Positions 18,201 through 26,960 of a DNA stretch of 64,000 nucleotides are shown piece after piece; position 1 is the stretch's first letter; each line of letters opens with the position of its first letter. This DNA comes from Citricoccus alkalitolerans (GTDB taxonomy: Bacteria > Actinomycetota > Actinomycetes > Actinomycetales > Micrococcaceae), in assembly GCF_039528175.1 (NCBI RefSeq), contig NZ_BAAALH010000001.1, positions 558,001 through 622,000 of the forward strand, read 5' to 3'. The notes under the pieces are model-generated. The model was not told the DNA's origin and made no database searches. It was given only the letters and a program-made list of their open reading frames with translations. The translations under genes were made by a program, and so were the position numbers.

Positions 18201-18322
18201 TCAGCCATGTCGACCGGATGAAGCAGGACATCGGCTACCGGATCGAGGTGCAGAAGACCCAGCAGGGTTCACACCTTCAGGTCTGTGTACCCGACCGGGC
18301 GGGGCCGGTCAGGCGAGCTTGA
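15239..18322 (+). CDS. sbcC: Exonuclease SbcCD, ATPase subunit SbcC (Rad50 family)
   Basis: 1027 aa. It has Walker A GPTGAGKS (residues 35-42), a long Ala/Arg/Glu-rich coiled coil on both sides of a zinc-hook CQVC (about residue 531), the ABC signature TLSGGETF (about 922) and Walker B TLFVDEGFGSLD (about 953-964). SbcC dimerises through the hook and drives the SbcD nuclease. It overlaps sbcD by 4 nt. Its last 14 bases overlap the 3' end of the convergent mqo gene. Confidence 0.95.
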   Translation: MRIHRLELQAFGPFAGREDIDFTELNEAGLFLLDGPTGAGKSTVLAGICFALYGTVPGGRSAEGLASTQSPIGTRPEVLLDFTIGARNFEVLRWPKYRRPAKRQRQGEAGISLTEEKAGAVLREFRDGEWVEVSVRADEIGQLLRQELYLDADQFMRVVLLPQGEFAAFLRAGSQDKETLLRKLFGTGRYDGVATSLAARQQSLEHAARRDRDLVATARQDLLFSLQDGLGKGWWDSEGEPEGWPDTELVSQSTAAVAAALESSRVARHDAVEETSRAQRAVDAVRRTRQDVQAAQAWADRTSRHEGQRGPTVSARSAVERHRAAVPVNRRAAEARAAEDAHREHRAALDRALDRAWADDWCLAWDRDREGDETSTGLAPRFDDLRQRAERDLDRLADRERDAAALTRAEAERARLVDSIEVSTRTATAAEAERDVLVAAQRSLHQRLEDLASPAAGLGPAKSLLEQATARKEAALAHERDHHARVAAEDSLRTATDRAQAAVDAWQDVVERRLAGAASLLAAALQDGEACQVCGSVDHPFPAAPGGAEISAEAQDRARQDMDGLTAARRRAEAAVDEARRTAESSRLASAGLSPQDAEVALSQARDAVSAAQQAARDLESTRTAVQQNEEDQLVQAKVAETARGDLAAAQTRLTAADEEIDRLRRVVAEALDGRTDLAEVRRELEAAKQLVDAVVVAAAAETTHRSLALQAAEHLTAELVASPFATVEDVHAAVLPAEDETRLAAFVRDWDHEEARLAELAASESVQRGRELLRAGVEPPSEQEVVQHEAALDAATQHRDAAGERVGVLESLHRQTVRQAGVLTEVAGRSAGQVADLEETEGLLRLVRGAGENSYKMTLGSYVLAGRLEEVVAAATERLLGMTQGRYELRHDDSARGRGIRGLDITVFDRYTEDERAASTLSGGETFMASLALALGLADTVQAEAGGVDMDTLFVDEGFGSLDTATLADVMDVLDGLQAGGRTIGIVSHVDRMKQDIGYRIEVQKTQQGSHLQVCVPDRAGPVRRA

Positions 18323-19793
18323 GCGCGGCGTTGGTGGCCTGCTCGACCTCTTCCATCAGAGACCTGTTCTCGTTGAGCCGGTGACCGCTGGAAGGGATCA
18401 TCTCCCGCAACTTGGGCTTCCACGCCTCCATCATGGCGGGGAAGCACTTCTCCAGCAGTCCGACCATGATCGGAGCCGCCTGTGAAGCGCCCGGGGAGGC
18501 TCCCAACAGGGCGCCGATGGAGCCGTCGCCCGCCGTGACGACCTCGGTGCCGAACTGCAGGACGCCCCCCTTCTTCGGGTCCTTCTTCATGACCTGCACA
18601 CGCTGGCCTGCGGTGATCATCTCCCAGTCGCCGCCGTTGGCAAGCGGGTAGAAGTCCCGGAGGGCGTCAACCTTCTTGACCTGGCTCTTGGTGACCTCGG
18701 TGACGAGATACTTCACCAGGTCGACGTTGTCCTTGGCGACATTGAGCATTGGCAACAGGTTGTGCGCCCGGACCGAGAGCGGCAGGTCAAGGTAGGAGCC
18801 GGACTTCAGGAAGTTCGATGAGAATCCGCCGTAGGGGCCGAACAGCAGTGAACGGCGTCCGTCCACGAAGCGGGTGTCCAGATGCGGAACGGACATCGGC
18901 GGAGCGCCGACTGAGGCCTGGCCGTAGACCTTCGCCATATGCTGGTTGACGATCGACTCGTCGGTGCACTTGAGGAACTTGCCGGAGACGGGGAAGCCGC
19001 CGAAACCCTTGCCCTCGGGGATGCCGGATGATTGCAGCAGGTGCAGGGCGCCGCCTCCGGCCCCCAGGAAGACGAAGCGGGCCCGGGCGGTGAAGGACTC
19101 GCCGGCAGCCTTGTTCTTGACCTTGAGTTCCCATCGGCCGTCGGTGCCGCGGTCTACGGAGGTGACCTTGTGGCCGAAGCGCACGTCCACTCCTGAATTG
19201 GCCAGGTTGGTGGTCAACTGCCGGGTCAGCGAGCCGAAGTCAACGTCCGTGCCATTGCTCTGGCGGGAGGCGGCCAGCCGCTGGCCATCTTTGCGGCCGT
19301 CGATGAGCAGGGGGGCCCAGTCCCGGATGGTGTCCGGGTCCTCCGTGTACTCCATGGTCTCGAACAGCGGATGGGCGCTGAGGGACTCGTGGCGAGTCTT
19401 GAGGTAGTCGGCGTGGTCGTTTCCCCAGACAAAGCTCATGTGCGGCAGGGGATTGATGAAGGTCTTCGGTTCGCCGAGCTTGCCCTCGTTGACCAGGTAG
19501 GACCAGAACTGGCGGCTGACCTGGAACTGCTCATTGATGGCCAGTGCTTTGGTCGGATCGACCGTACCGTCGGCACCCAGGGGGGAGTAGTTCAGCTCAC
19601 ACAGGGCAGCGTGGCCGGTGCCGGCGTTGTTCCACGGATCGGAGGACTCGAGCCCGGCCTGGTTGAGATTCTCGAACAGGCCGATCGACCAGTCCGGCTG
19701 CAACTGCTGCAGGAAGGTCCCCAGGGTGGCGCTCATGATGCCACCCCCCACCAGGACAACGTCGTAGGTGGTTGCGGCAGACTGCTGGCTCAC
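18309..19793 (-). CDS. mqo: Malate:quinone oxidoreductase
   Basis: 494 aa, the usual family length. The N-terminal FAD dinucleotide-binding fold is DVVLVGGGIMSATLG. Family blocks include SSDPWNNAGTGHAALCELNY and VSRQFW near residue 95, and GASPGAS toward the C-terminus. Mqo is a peripheral membrane flavoenzyme that oxidises malate to oxaloacetate and passes electrons to quinone, completing the TCA cycle without NAD. The start is GTG at 19793, with GGGAGAG just upstream. The gene converges on sbcC with a 14-bp overlap. Confidence 0.94.
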   Translation of the reverse strand: MSQQSAATTYDVVLVGGGIMSATLGTFLQQLQPDWSIGLFENLNQAGLESSDPWNNAGTGHAALCELNYSPLGADGTVDPTKALAINEQFQVSRQFWSYLVNEGKLGEPKTFINPLPHMSFVWGNDHADYLKTRHESLSAHPLFETMEYTEDPDTIRDWAPLLIDGRKDGQRLAASRQSNGTDVDFGSLTRQLTTNLANSGVDVRFGHKVTSVDRGTDGRWELKVKNKAAGESFTARARFVFLGAGGGALHLLQSSGIPEGKGFGGFPVSGKFLKCTDESIVNQHMAKVYGQASVGAPPMSVPHLDTRFVDGRRSLLFGPYGGFSSNFLKSGSYLDLPLSVRAHNLLPMLNVAKDNVDLVKYLVTEVTKSQVKKVDALRDFYPLANGGDWEMITAGQRVQVMKKDPKKGGVLQFGTEVVTAGDGSIGALLGASPGASQAAPIMVGLLEKCFPAMMEAWKPKLREMIPSSGHRLNENRSLMEEVEQATNAALKLA

Positions 19794-19848
19794 GATTCTC
19801 TCCCAGGGTTACGGATGGGTGTCAGATAGGGGTCTGCCCTTGACTTTA

Positions 19849-21582
19849 CTACCGGCGCGGACCGCTCCGATCCACAGGGACGATCCGGTCGAAACGCTCG
19901 TCCAAGACTGGAGAAGTCGGGTAGGAGACCAGCGTGTGTCCCGAGGCGACCGCGGAGATCGGATACACCAGGGGCAGGGCGGGCAGGTCCAGTGCCAGCG
20001 ATTCCGCACTGCGCCGGTACAGGGTTGTGCGGGTCTCGGCATTCCTGCTGGACACGGCCTCGGCCAGAGTCTCGACCACGAACGGGTTCGAGTAGCCGAA
20101 TTCGGCGGAGTGACTGCCGAAGAGCGGCTCGAGGAAATGGTGGGGATCGCGGTACTCGCCGGTTCGGCCGGACAGGTGGAAGGCCCGGCCGGTGTCCGAG
20201 TTGAGCCGGTCAAGATAGCCGTCCTCCCACCGGACGGGAACCGGTTCCAGGACAAGACCAACGTTCGCCAGGTCCTCGGCGATCCGGGCATACACGGGTT
20301 CCGGGGAGGGTAGGTAGGGCCGTGACGTTTCCACGGGGTACAGGAATTCCAACGGTTCACCGCGGTACCCGGCCAATTCCAGCAGCTCCCGGGCCTTTGA
20401 GACGTCATAACCGTAGGTCGTCAATTCCGGGTGGGTCACCCCCAGGGATGGCGGGACGAACTCGTCGGCCCGTGAAGACCCCGCCAGGAAATAGTTCTCA
20501 GCCAGAGCCCTTCGATCGAGGGCATGCGCCACGGCCTGGCGGACATACAGCTGGCCCAGGATCGGATGCTGGGTGTTCATCCCCAGGTACAGGACGGAGA
20601 AGGGATCCCGTTGGAGCACCTGCGCACCGCCCTGCACCAGGGGGCGCAGGGTGGACGGGGAGACGTAGTCGAAGGCATCGAGGCGCCCGCGGCGCAACTC
20701 CCGGAGCCGTTGCTGGGCACCGGTGATCATCGACAGGGTCACCGGCCCGACGGCGGAGGGACCGTCACGGTAGTCCGGGTCGGCTTCCAGCACCAGCAGG
20801 TGCTCCCCGGTGGGCTCGTCGGCACCATCGGTCTGGCCGGCCCCGTCTGCCGGTGCAGCGCCCCAGCGGAACGGGCCGGTCCCTGCCGGTCGGGCCTCCG
20901 GGAGCTCGCCGGGCTCAGTCTCGGCCAGGGCACGGTCGAACTCGACCCATGAACCGGGCGAGCTGAGGCCGAACGGCGGGGAGGTGAGCGCTGCGGCGAG
21001 GAAGACGATCGGTTCGGACAGGACGAGGGACACCGTCCGTTCACCGACGGTCTGGCACTCGACGTAGCGGCACTGCTCGTCTCCGGCATAGCCCCCGAAG
21101 ACGGAGGCGAAGGCCAGACGGGGCAGCCGGTCCAGTCGGTCCTGCCCCAGGAGTCCGGGCAGCCGGGCCCACCGTTCGAAATTGGCTGCGACAACTTCGG
21201 CGGTCAACGCGGTGCCGTCATGGAATTCGACATCCGGGGTAAGGGAGAAGGTGTAGCGCAGACCGTCATCGGTGACGGTCCAGTCACTGGCCAGGTGGGG
21301 AATCGGGGCACCTGTGTTGTGGTCGACCCCGAGGAGCGTCTCCAGGACCTGGCGCGTGCTGCGATGGGACTCGGCGTCCACGGTGAGGGACGGGTCCAGC
21401 GATTGGGGCCGGGCCGGAACGCCGATGGTCACGGGCACCGTGGCCGGAGCGGGGGGCGTTGACGGCGGCAGACTGGAGCTCGCCGGTGCGGATTCGCTGC
21501 GGATCTGGGCCGCGCACCCGGTCATCGGCAAGACGAACGCCGCCGCCAGGGACGTGATGACGGTGCGGCGCGAGATCTCCAC
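19849..21582 (-). CDS. Peptide/nickel-type ABC transporter solute-binding lipoprotein (SBP family 5)
   Basis: 577 aa. After GTG 21582 (GGGAGG about 9 nt upstream) the N-terminus SRRTVITSLAAAF-LPMTGC combines a twin-arginine-like pair, a hydrophobic stretch and a lipobox ending at Cys, so it is predicted to be an exported lipoprotein. The mature part matches family 5 oligopeptide-binding proteins (SLDPSL, DGLRYTFSLTPDVEFHDGT, MNTQHPILGQLYVRQAVAHALD). No permease or ATPase genes are nearby, so it is an orphan binding protein; the ligand is unknown. The same frame is open upstream through the tRNA-Leu gene, and that extension is rejected. Confidence 0.85.
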   Translation of the reverse strand: MEISRRTVITSLAAAFVLPMTGCAAQIRSESAPASSSLPPSTPPAPATVPVTIGVPARPQSLDPSLTVDAESHRSTRQVLETLLGVDHNTGAPIPHLASDWTVTDDGLRYTFSLTPDVEFHDGTALTAEVVAANFERWARLPGLLGQDRLDRLPRLAFASVFGGYAGDEQCRYVECQTVGERTVSLVLSEPIVFLAAALTSPPFGLSSPGSWVEFDRALAETEPGELPEARPAGTGPFRWGAAPADGAGQTDGADEPTGEHLLVLEADPDYRDGPSAVGPVTLSMITGAQQRLRELRRGRLDAFDYVSPSTLRPLVQGGAQVLQRDPFSVLYLGMNTQHPILGQLYVRQAVAHALDRRALAENYFLAGSSRADEFVPPSLGVTHPELTTYGYDVSKARELLELAGYRGEPLEFLYPVETSRPYLPSPEPVYARIAEDLANVGLVLEPVPVRWEDGYLDRLNSDTGRAFHLSGRTGEYRDPHHFLEPLFGSHSAEFGYSNPFVVETLAEAVSSRNAETRTTLYRRSAESLALDLPALPLVYPISAVASGHTLVSYPTSPVLDERFDRIVPVDRSGPRR

Positions 21583-21627
21583 GCGTCCGGGCCTCCCTGA
21601 AACTGAGGTGAAAGGGTCTGGTACTTC

Positions 21628-21712
<85 letters not shown>

Positions 21713-21852
21713 AGGTTCCCGCTGACGGGAACAACGGACCATCATACCCGCTGGGGTGGACGCGGAACCGTCGTGTGCCTGAGGTGGCGCGGACAGGAAG
21801 GGCCGGCAGCGCTGACGCCTCCGTGACGCGCCCCGGGGGCGTCCTGTGGGAC

Positions 21853-22329
21853 TCAGGTGAGGTTGAGATCCCGGCGGAGCTTGGCCACATGTCCCGTCGC
21901 CCGGACGTTGTACTGGGCCAGTTCCACGGTGCCGTCGGCTCCGACCACCACAGTGGAGCGGATCAGGCCTTCGTAGGTCCGCCCGTAGTTCTTCTTCTCT
22001 CCCCAGGCGCCGTAGGCCGCAGCCACGGCGTGGTCCTCATCGGAGAGTAGCGGGAAGGCCAGTGACTCGGCCTCGGCGAATTTCGTCAATTTGGCCGGCC
22101 CATCGGGCGAGATGCCCACCACTGCGAAGCCCTCTGCCGTGAATGCCGCGAGGTTGTCGCGGAAATCGCAGGCCTGGGTGGTGCAGCCTGGCGTGGCAGC
22201 GGCGGGGTAGAAGTACACGATGACGCGCTGGCCGGCGTAGTCGGCGAGGGAGACGGTGTTGCCTTCCTGGTCGGTGAGGCTGAAGGCGGGGGCCGTGTCG
22301 CCCGGGGCGAGTCGCTGCTGATCAGTCAT
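21853..22329 (-). CDS. bcp: Thioredoxin-dependent thiol peroxidase (BCP/PrxQ type)
   Basis: 158 aa. Peroxiredoxin of the BCP/PrxQ subgroup: VIVYFYPAAATPGCTTQACDFRD with peroxidatic Cys49 and the nearby resolving Cys54, five residues apart as in E. coli BCP. It reduces hydroperoxides with electrons from thioredoxin, in the cytosol. The ATG at 22329 follows TACAGT by 7 nt (leaderless pattern), which excludes the longer frame beginning at 22407. It is a single gene between tRNA-Leu and the M23 peptidase. Confidence 0.93.
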   Translation of the reverse strand: MTDQQRLAPGDTAPAFSLTDQEGNTVSLADYAGQRVIVYFYPAAATPGCTTQACDFRDNLAAFTAEGFAVVGISPDGPAKLTKFAEAESLAFPLLSDEDHAVAAAYGAWGEKKNYGRTYEGLIRSTVVVGADGTVELAQYNVRATGHVAKLRRDLNLT

Positions 22330-22421
22330 GCGCACCACTGTAGGGCTTCTGCCGACGTGCGCCGTCTCCGGGCGAGCCGGCGGAAAGCCGTCGGTCCAGG
22401 TTCCCACCCCGACGTCGGTGC

Positions 22422-24065
22422 TCAGGAAGTCGCTGGCGCTGAGGTGGCCGGCATAGCCGCTGTGAGGAAGTCCTCATCCGAACATGCGGGGAGGGATTCC
22501 AGCCAGGCGGTGCTGGGGTCCACCTCCGCCAGGCGGCGTGCATCCACGTGCTCGGGCTCGCCAGCCGCGCTCAGTACGGCGATGACCTCCGTCAGCACAG
22601 TGTCGATGGTGATGTCCACGCCGCCGTCGAATTCGTCCTCATTCAGGTCCACGCACCAACGGGCCGCCTCAGACTCGTCCAGGGATTCCGGAAGGGCCGG
22701 AGCCTCAGGGGCGGGCGCTGGGTCGCTGGGCGCCGTCACTGGCGGCTCGGGCGACGGGGTTGCCGATGGCTTCGGCGGCTGCGTCGGAGCGGGTGCCGGG
22801 GTAGACGGCGACGGCGTGGGCTCCGGCACGGTCGGAGACGGTGTGGGCGTGGGTTCCGCTGTTGGTGTGGGTGTTGGAGTAGTCGGGGGAGTGCGAGTGG
22901 GGGCAGGCGTCGAGGGCTTGGCGGTGATACTCGGCTGCGGAGCCGTCGGCTTGGACGGCTTGGACGGCTTGGTCGGCTCGGGCTGTGCAGCGGCAGGCGG
23001 AGTCGCGGGCCGTTCGGGTGCCTTCGCCGGCGGGGCGTCGGGCCGAGGCGTCCTGGACCCGTTTCTGCCGCTCTCCTGAGTGCTCTGCTTCTGCCCTTCC
23101 TGCTTCTGCTGGTCGGAACGGCCGGCCTCAGAGGTGGAGTCCCTCGTGCCGGACGCGATACTGGTCGGCGGGGCCGTCGTCGGATTGCCGTGGGACGCGT
23201 TGCGGATGCGATTCAGATCCGCCGGGGTGAGGGCGGCCGGCTGGCCCGCCACGGCCGGCAGCACGAGGGACGGATCCAGATACCGGCCGTCCAGGGTGAT
23301 GCCGAAGTGGACATGGCAACCGGTGGAGTTGCCGGTCGTCCCGGCCAGGGCGATCACGTCACCTCGGGTCACTCGGTCGCCGGCGGAGACCAGGAGCACC
23401 GAGTTGTGATGATAGGCGCTGGCCAGGCCGTCTCCGTGGTCGAGGTCGATCCGCAGTCCGGACGTTCCCCGGTCTGCGGCGAAGCGCACGGTGCCATCCG
23501 CGGAGGCGCGGACCGGAGTGCCACAGGCCACCGGGTAGTCCTGACCGATGTGGAACTGCATGGCTGGACCGACGTTGGTCGGGTTGACGCGCCAGCCGAA
23601 GGCTGAGCTGAGTGAGATGGGCCCGGACACGGGATGGTCCATCACCACCTTGATACCGGGGACCGCGCCTCGATGAGCCGAAGCCGGGACGTGGCCGGAG
23701 GTGGCGTCAGCGGACCCGGTCCGTTCCTGCAACGTCTGCTGCTGTGTGGCCGAGAGGACGACGAAGGATCCGGGGTAGGCGCTCTGGGCGGTGGCAAAGG
23801 AACCGTTCACCGCTGGAGCGAGACCCCCGGGGGAGCCGCCGTCGGAAGGGCCTGCCGTGGCGGGGGCGAGCGAACTGGGAAGGAGGAAGGTCGATGCTCG
23901 TTGCGCATCCTGGCCTTGGGTGGGGTCCGTCGCGGCCGCCGATGCGGTGGAGGGAAGCTCCGTCCCCAGTGACGGAAGTGCCATTGACGTGCCCACCCCT
24001 CCGGAGACCGCCAGCAGAACCAGTGCCGTTGTTGCAGCACCAGCAGGTGCCCATCCATGCTTCAC
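22422..24065 (-). CDS. Secreted M23 (LytM-type) metallopeptidase with Pro/Thr-rich region and C-terminal domain
   Basis: 547 aa. An N-terminal hydrophobic segment (residues 8-30) is a signal peptide or anchor. The M23 domain (about 150-270) has the Zn ligands His172 and Asp176 (HIGQD) and HVHFG (His251, His253), so it is probably an active peptidoglycan endopeptidase. A basic/acidic linker and a low-complexity Pro-Thr-Ser stretch (about 345-455) follow, probably crossing the wall. The last 85 residues form a small Cys-containing domain (Cys in RWCVDL and PACSDED) I do not recognise. The start is GTG 24065. It is a monocistronic gene. Confidence 0.87.
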   Translation of the reverse strand: MKHGWAPAGAATTALVLLAVSGGVGTSMALPSLGTELPSTASAAATDPTQGQDAQRASTFLLPSSLAPATAGPSDGGSPGGLAPAVNGSFATAQSAYPGSFVVLSATQQQTLQERTGSADATSGHVPASAHRGAVPGIKVVMDHPVSGPISLSSAFGWRVNPTNVGPAMQFHIGQDYPVACGTPVRASADGTVRFAADRGTSGLRIDLDHGDGLASAYHHNSVLLVSAGDRVTRGDVIALAGTTGNSTGCHVHFGITLDGRYLDPSLVLPAVAGQPAALTPADLNRIRNASHGNPTTAPPTSIASGTRDSTSEAGRSDQQKQEGQKQSTQESGRNGSRTPRPDAPPAKAPERPATPPAAAQPEPTKPSKPSKPTAPQPSITAKPSTPAPTRTPPTTPTPTPTAEPTPTPSPTVPEPTPSPSTPAPAPTQPPKPSATPSPEPPVTAPSDPAPAPEAPALPESLDESEAARWCVDLNEDEFDGGVDITIDTVLTEVIAVLSAAGEPEHVDARRLAEVDPSTAWLESLPACSDEDFLTAAMPATSAPATS

Positions 24066-24261
24066 GATCCGGTGTACCTCGATCTTCCCTCATCGCAGCG
24101 ACTGTCGATAGCCGATAGCGTGGCACGCTTTGGACACGGGAGGTAGACCTGAAGGTGAACGGACAGTGCTCCGGGCGTGTCGGTTCTCACAATGATGCCG
24201 GCGGCGCCTTGGTGGGAGCGCTCGTGCCGGTGACAGAGAGGCCGGGATCCAGCCGGAATGC

Positions 24262-24295
24262 AGAAGGGCCCCGGTCCTGTGACCGGGGCCCTTCT
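24262..24295. terminator. Perfect 15-bp stem hairpin downstream of tRNA-Lys
   Basis: AGAAGGGCCCCGGTC (24262-24276) is perfectly complementary to 24281-24295 across a CTGT loop. It lies just past the 3' end of tRNA-Lys on the minus strand and is likely its terminator. The T-tract is poor, so it may act through the stem alone. Confidence 0.7.
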
Positions 24296-24301
24296 TGTGG
24301 G

Positions 24302-24374
24302 TGCACCCCCCGGGACTCGAACCCGGAACCCATTGATTAAGAGTCAATTGCTCTGCCAGTTGAGCTAGAGGTGC
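24302..24374 (-). tRNA. tRNA-Lys (anticodon CUU)
   Basis: 73 nt. The acceptor GCACCTC pairs with GGGGTGC, with one G-T pair. The D stem is GCTC/GAGC. The anticodon stem ATTGA/TCAAT encloses CTCTTAA with anticodon CTT. The T arm is CCGGG-TTCGAGT-CCCGG and the discriminator base is A. CCA is not encoded. A GGACCG/CGGTCC dyad lies just upstream (24385-24401). Confidence 0.95.
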
Positions 24375-24471
24375 CAGTTGTTTTGGACCGATAAACGGTC
24401 CGTGCAACGAGGAAAAACTTTAGCAGAGAACCGTGGTGGACGCGAAATTGGCAGAGGCGTGGCCTTCGCCA

Positions 24472-25041
24472 CTACGGGCGGTGGTCTCCGGACGCGGTCG
24501 GTTCAGGGGCTCCGCCGGTCTCATCGCCGGCCTTCCCGTTGCCGGCGGTCTCACCCGTCTCGGCGTAGTAGGACTCCAGGGTGTCCATGAAGTGGGACAT
24601 GAACTGGTGGAAGTCCTCGGCGTCCTCCTCCTGCTCCAGGATCAGGGTGCCGTCGTCGTTGTCCTCCTGCCCCGGACCGGGCCTGAGCGCGGCGAGGTGG
24701 GCCCGCAGGTTCTCCGGTAGCGGCACCCGGGGCGCCCCGGAGACATCGAACCAGGTCCGGAAGCCGGTCACGGTCTCGACCTGGTAGCCGGTGCCCGTGT
24801 CCGCCAGGGTGGCCACATTGCCCAGGGCCACCGTCGCGATGGACGTTTCGGCCGGCACCTCCGGCAGTGCGTCCAGGTCAACGGGGCACAGCAGCAACTC
24901 GAGGGGCTGCCGGCGGTAGCCGATCGTCCAGGGATTGCCGGCGCCGGAGGGTTGCGCGTAGACCAGATTGAAGTCGCCGTGGTTGAACACACGGGTATCG
25001 AAGACCCCGCGGAGCAGGTGCTTCAGGTCTTCGCCGTCCAT
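24472..25041 (-). CDS. Conserved hypothetical acidic protein
   Basis: 189 aa, not recognised. It is soluble, with no signal or membrane segment. The body (about 1-125) is mixed alpha/beta, and an acidic stretch EDNDDGTLILEQEEDAEDF (about 127-145) leads to a disordered Gly/Pro tail. ATG 25041 follows TAGACT by 6 nt, the leaderless pattern seen around this genome, which supports it as a real gene. It is divergent from ilvD across 109 bp. No function is proposed. Confidence 0.7.
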   Translation of the reverse strand: MDGEDLKHLLRGVFDTRVFNHGDFNLVYAQPSGAGNPWTIGYRRQPLELLLCPVDLDALPEVPAETSIATVALGNVATLADTGTGYQVETVTGFRTWFDVSGAPRVPLPENLRAHLAALRPGPGQEDNDDGTLILEQEEDAEDFHQFMSHFMDTLESYYAETGETAGNGKAGDETGGAPEPTASGDHRP

Positions 25042-25150
25042 GGGCTCAGTCTACGGACAGCCGTGGATCGGGGAGCAAACATGCGCGTGGGGTGCCGTAT
25101 GCGGTGTCACGTGGGGACCGACGGTGGCGGGCGGTCCTAGGATGTTGCCC

Positions 25151-26908
25151 ATGACCACCCCCACCGCAGACACCACCCTTCCCGGCGGTTCGGAGGGCGG
25201 AGGCAACTCCGGCGCCTCCACCCCGGACATCAAGCCCCGCTCCCGCGCGGTCACCGACGGAATGGAGCGCGCCCCCGCACGCGGAATGCTCCGTGCGGTC
25301 GGCATGGGCGACGAGGACTTCGCCAAGCCCCAGATCGGCATCGCCAGCTCCTGGAATGAGATCACCCCGTGCAACCTCTCCCTGGACCGCCTCGCACGGG
25401 CCTCGAAGGAGGGTGTCCACGCCGGTGGCGGCTACCCGCTCGAGTTCGGCACCATCTCGGTGTCCGACGGCATCTCCATGGGCCACGACGGCATGCACTA
25501 CTCGCTCGTGTCCCGTGAGGTCATCGCCGACTCCGTGGAGACCGTGATGCAGGCCGAAGCCCTGGACGGCTCCGTGCTGCTGGCCGGCTGTGACAAGTCG
25601 CTGCCGGGCATGCTGATGGCCGCCGCCCGCCTGGACGTCTCCAGCGTGTTCATCTATGCCGGTTCCACCATGCCCGGGTACGCGACCCTGGAGGATGGCA
25701 CGGAGAAGCAGGTCACCCTGATCGACGCCTTCGAGGCTGTGGGTGCGTGCGCCCGCGGATTGATGAGCGAGAAGGACCTGGACACCATCGAGCGCGCCAT
25801 CTGCCCGGGCGAGGGCGCCTGTGGTGGCATGTACACGGCCAACACCATGGCTTGCATCGGGGAGGCACTCGGCATGTCCCTGCCCGGCTCCGCCGCCCCG
25901 CCCTCGGCCGACCGGCGCCGCGACGCCTTCTCCCGCAAGTCCGGCGAGGCCGTCGTCAACCTGTTGCGCCTGGGCATCACCTCGCGGGACATCATGACCA
26001 TGAAGGCCTTCGAGAACGCCATCGCCGTGACCATGGCCTTCGGCGGTTCCTCCAATGCGGTGCTGCACCTGCTCGCGATCGCCCGTGAGGCCGGCGTCGA
26101 CCTCACCCTCGACGATTTCAACCGCATCGGTGACAAGGTCCCGCACTTGGGCGACCTGAAGCCGTTCGGTCAGTACGTCATGACGGACGTGGACAAGGTC
26201 GGCGGTGTTCCCGTGGTCATGAAGGCCCTGCTGGACGCCGGACTCATCCATGGCGACGCCCTGACCGTCACCGGCAGGACTGTGGCCGAGAACCTGGCGG
26301 ACATCACTCCTCCAGACCTGGACGGCACGGTCCTGCGCGCCCTGAACAACCCGCTGCACCACAACGGTGGCCTCGCCGTCCTCAAGGGGTCCCTGGCCCC
26401 CGAGGGCGCGGTGGTGAAATCTGCTGGTTTCGACGCCGACGTCTTTGAGGGCAACGCCCGCGTCTTCGAGCGCGAACGCCAGGCCATGGACGCACTCGAG
26501 GCAAACGAGCTGCAGGCGGGCGACGTCGTCGTCATCCGCTACGAGGGCCCCAAGGGGGGCCCCGGCATGCGCGAGATGCTGGCCATCACCGGTGCCATCA
26601 AGGGTGCCGGCCTCGGCAAGGACGTCCTGTTGCTGACGGACGGTCGCTTTTCCGGCGGTACCACCGGCCTGTGCATCGGCCACGTGGCCCCGGAGGCGTC
26701 CGACGCCGGCCCCATCGCGTTCGTGCGCGACGGTGATCGGATCCGCGTGGACATCGCCGCCCGAACGCTGGACCTCCTTGTCTCAGAGGAGGAGCTGAAG
26801 GCTCGCAAGGACGGCTGGGAGCCGATCCCGCCGAAGTTCACCACCGGGGTGCTCGGCAAGTACGCCAAGCTCGTGCACTCCGCCGCGGAGGGCGCCTATC
26901 TCGGCTGA
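25151..26908 (+). CDS. ilvD: Dihydroxy-acid dehydratase
   Basis: 585 aa. Third common step of valine and isoleucine synthesis: it dehydrates 2,3-dihydroxy-3-methyl acids. Motifs include GIASSWNEITPCN, GCDKSLPGM and CPGEGACGGMYTANTM, whose cysteines bind the Fe-S cluster, and a C-terminal GRFSGGTTGLCIGHVAPEA. ATG 25151 lies 7 nt after TAGGAT, which could act as a leaderless -10 or partly as a Shine-Dalgarno; the frame is open further upstream, but conserved sequence begins only after 25151. It is followed by a strong hairpin and then the ilvB leader. Confidence 0.95.
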   Translation: MTTPTADTTLPGGSEGGGNSGASTPDIKPRSRAVTDGMERAPARGMLRAVGMGDEDFAKPQIGIASSWNEITPCNLSLDRLARASKEGVHAGGGYPLEFGTISVSDGISMGHDGMHYSLVSREVIADSVETVMQAEALDGSVLLAGCDKSLPGMLMAAARLDVSSVFIYAGSTMPGYATLEDGTEKQVTLIDAFEAVGACARGLMSEKDLDTIERAICPGEGACGGMYTANTMACIGEALGMSLPGSAAPPSADRRRDAFSRKSGEAVVNLLRLGITSRDIMTMKAFENAIAVTMAFGGSSNAVLHLLAIAREAGVDLTLDDFNRIGDKVPHLGDLKPFGQYVMTDVDKVGGVPVVMKALLDAGLIHGDALTVTGRTVAENLADITPPDLDGTVLRALNNPLHHNGGLAVLKGSLAPEGAVVKSAGFDADVFEGNARVFERERQAMDALEANELQAGDVVVIRYEGPKGGPGMREMLAITGAIKGAGLGKDVLLLTDGRFSGGTTGLCIGHVAPEASDAGPIAFVRDGDRIRVDIAARTLDLLVSEEELKARKDGWEPIPPKFTTGVLGKYAKLVHSAAEGAYLG

Positions 26909-26919
26909 CTGTCCAAGGA

Positions 26920-26956
26920 CCGGACACCCGTCTCACGATGTGAGATGGGTGTCCGG
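26920..26956. terminator. 17-bp stem hairpin after ilvD, also containing an operator-like palindrome
   Basis: Arms 26920-26936 and 26940-26956 pair over 17 positions (one G-T) around a 3-nt loop. It follows the ilvD stop by 11 nt, so it may end ilvD transcription, but there is no T-run. The centre of the same dyad (26930-26946) matches the palindrome found in the ndgR-leuC gap, and the arm ends only 4 nt before the ilvB -35 box. A DNA-level operator role is therefore equally likely. Confidence 0.6.
26930..26946. promoter_or_regulatory. Putative IclR (NdgR/LtbR-type) operator upstream of ilvB
   Basis: GTCTCACGATGTGAGAT is identical at 14 of 17 positions to the palindrome between the IclR gene and leuC at 49099-49115. 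It lies directly upstream of the TTGACA of the ilvB promoter, a location suited to repression or activation. Assignment to the IclR protein is an inference from the shared motif. Confidence 0.5.
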
Positions 26957-26960
26957 TAGA

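Noticed and set aside
24155..24340. A 61-codon plus-strand frame
   Set aside because: It runs through the terminator hairpin and into tRNA-Lys, so it is not a gene.
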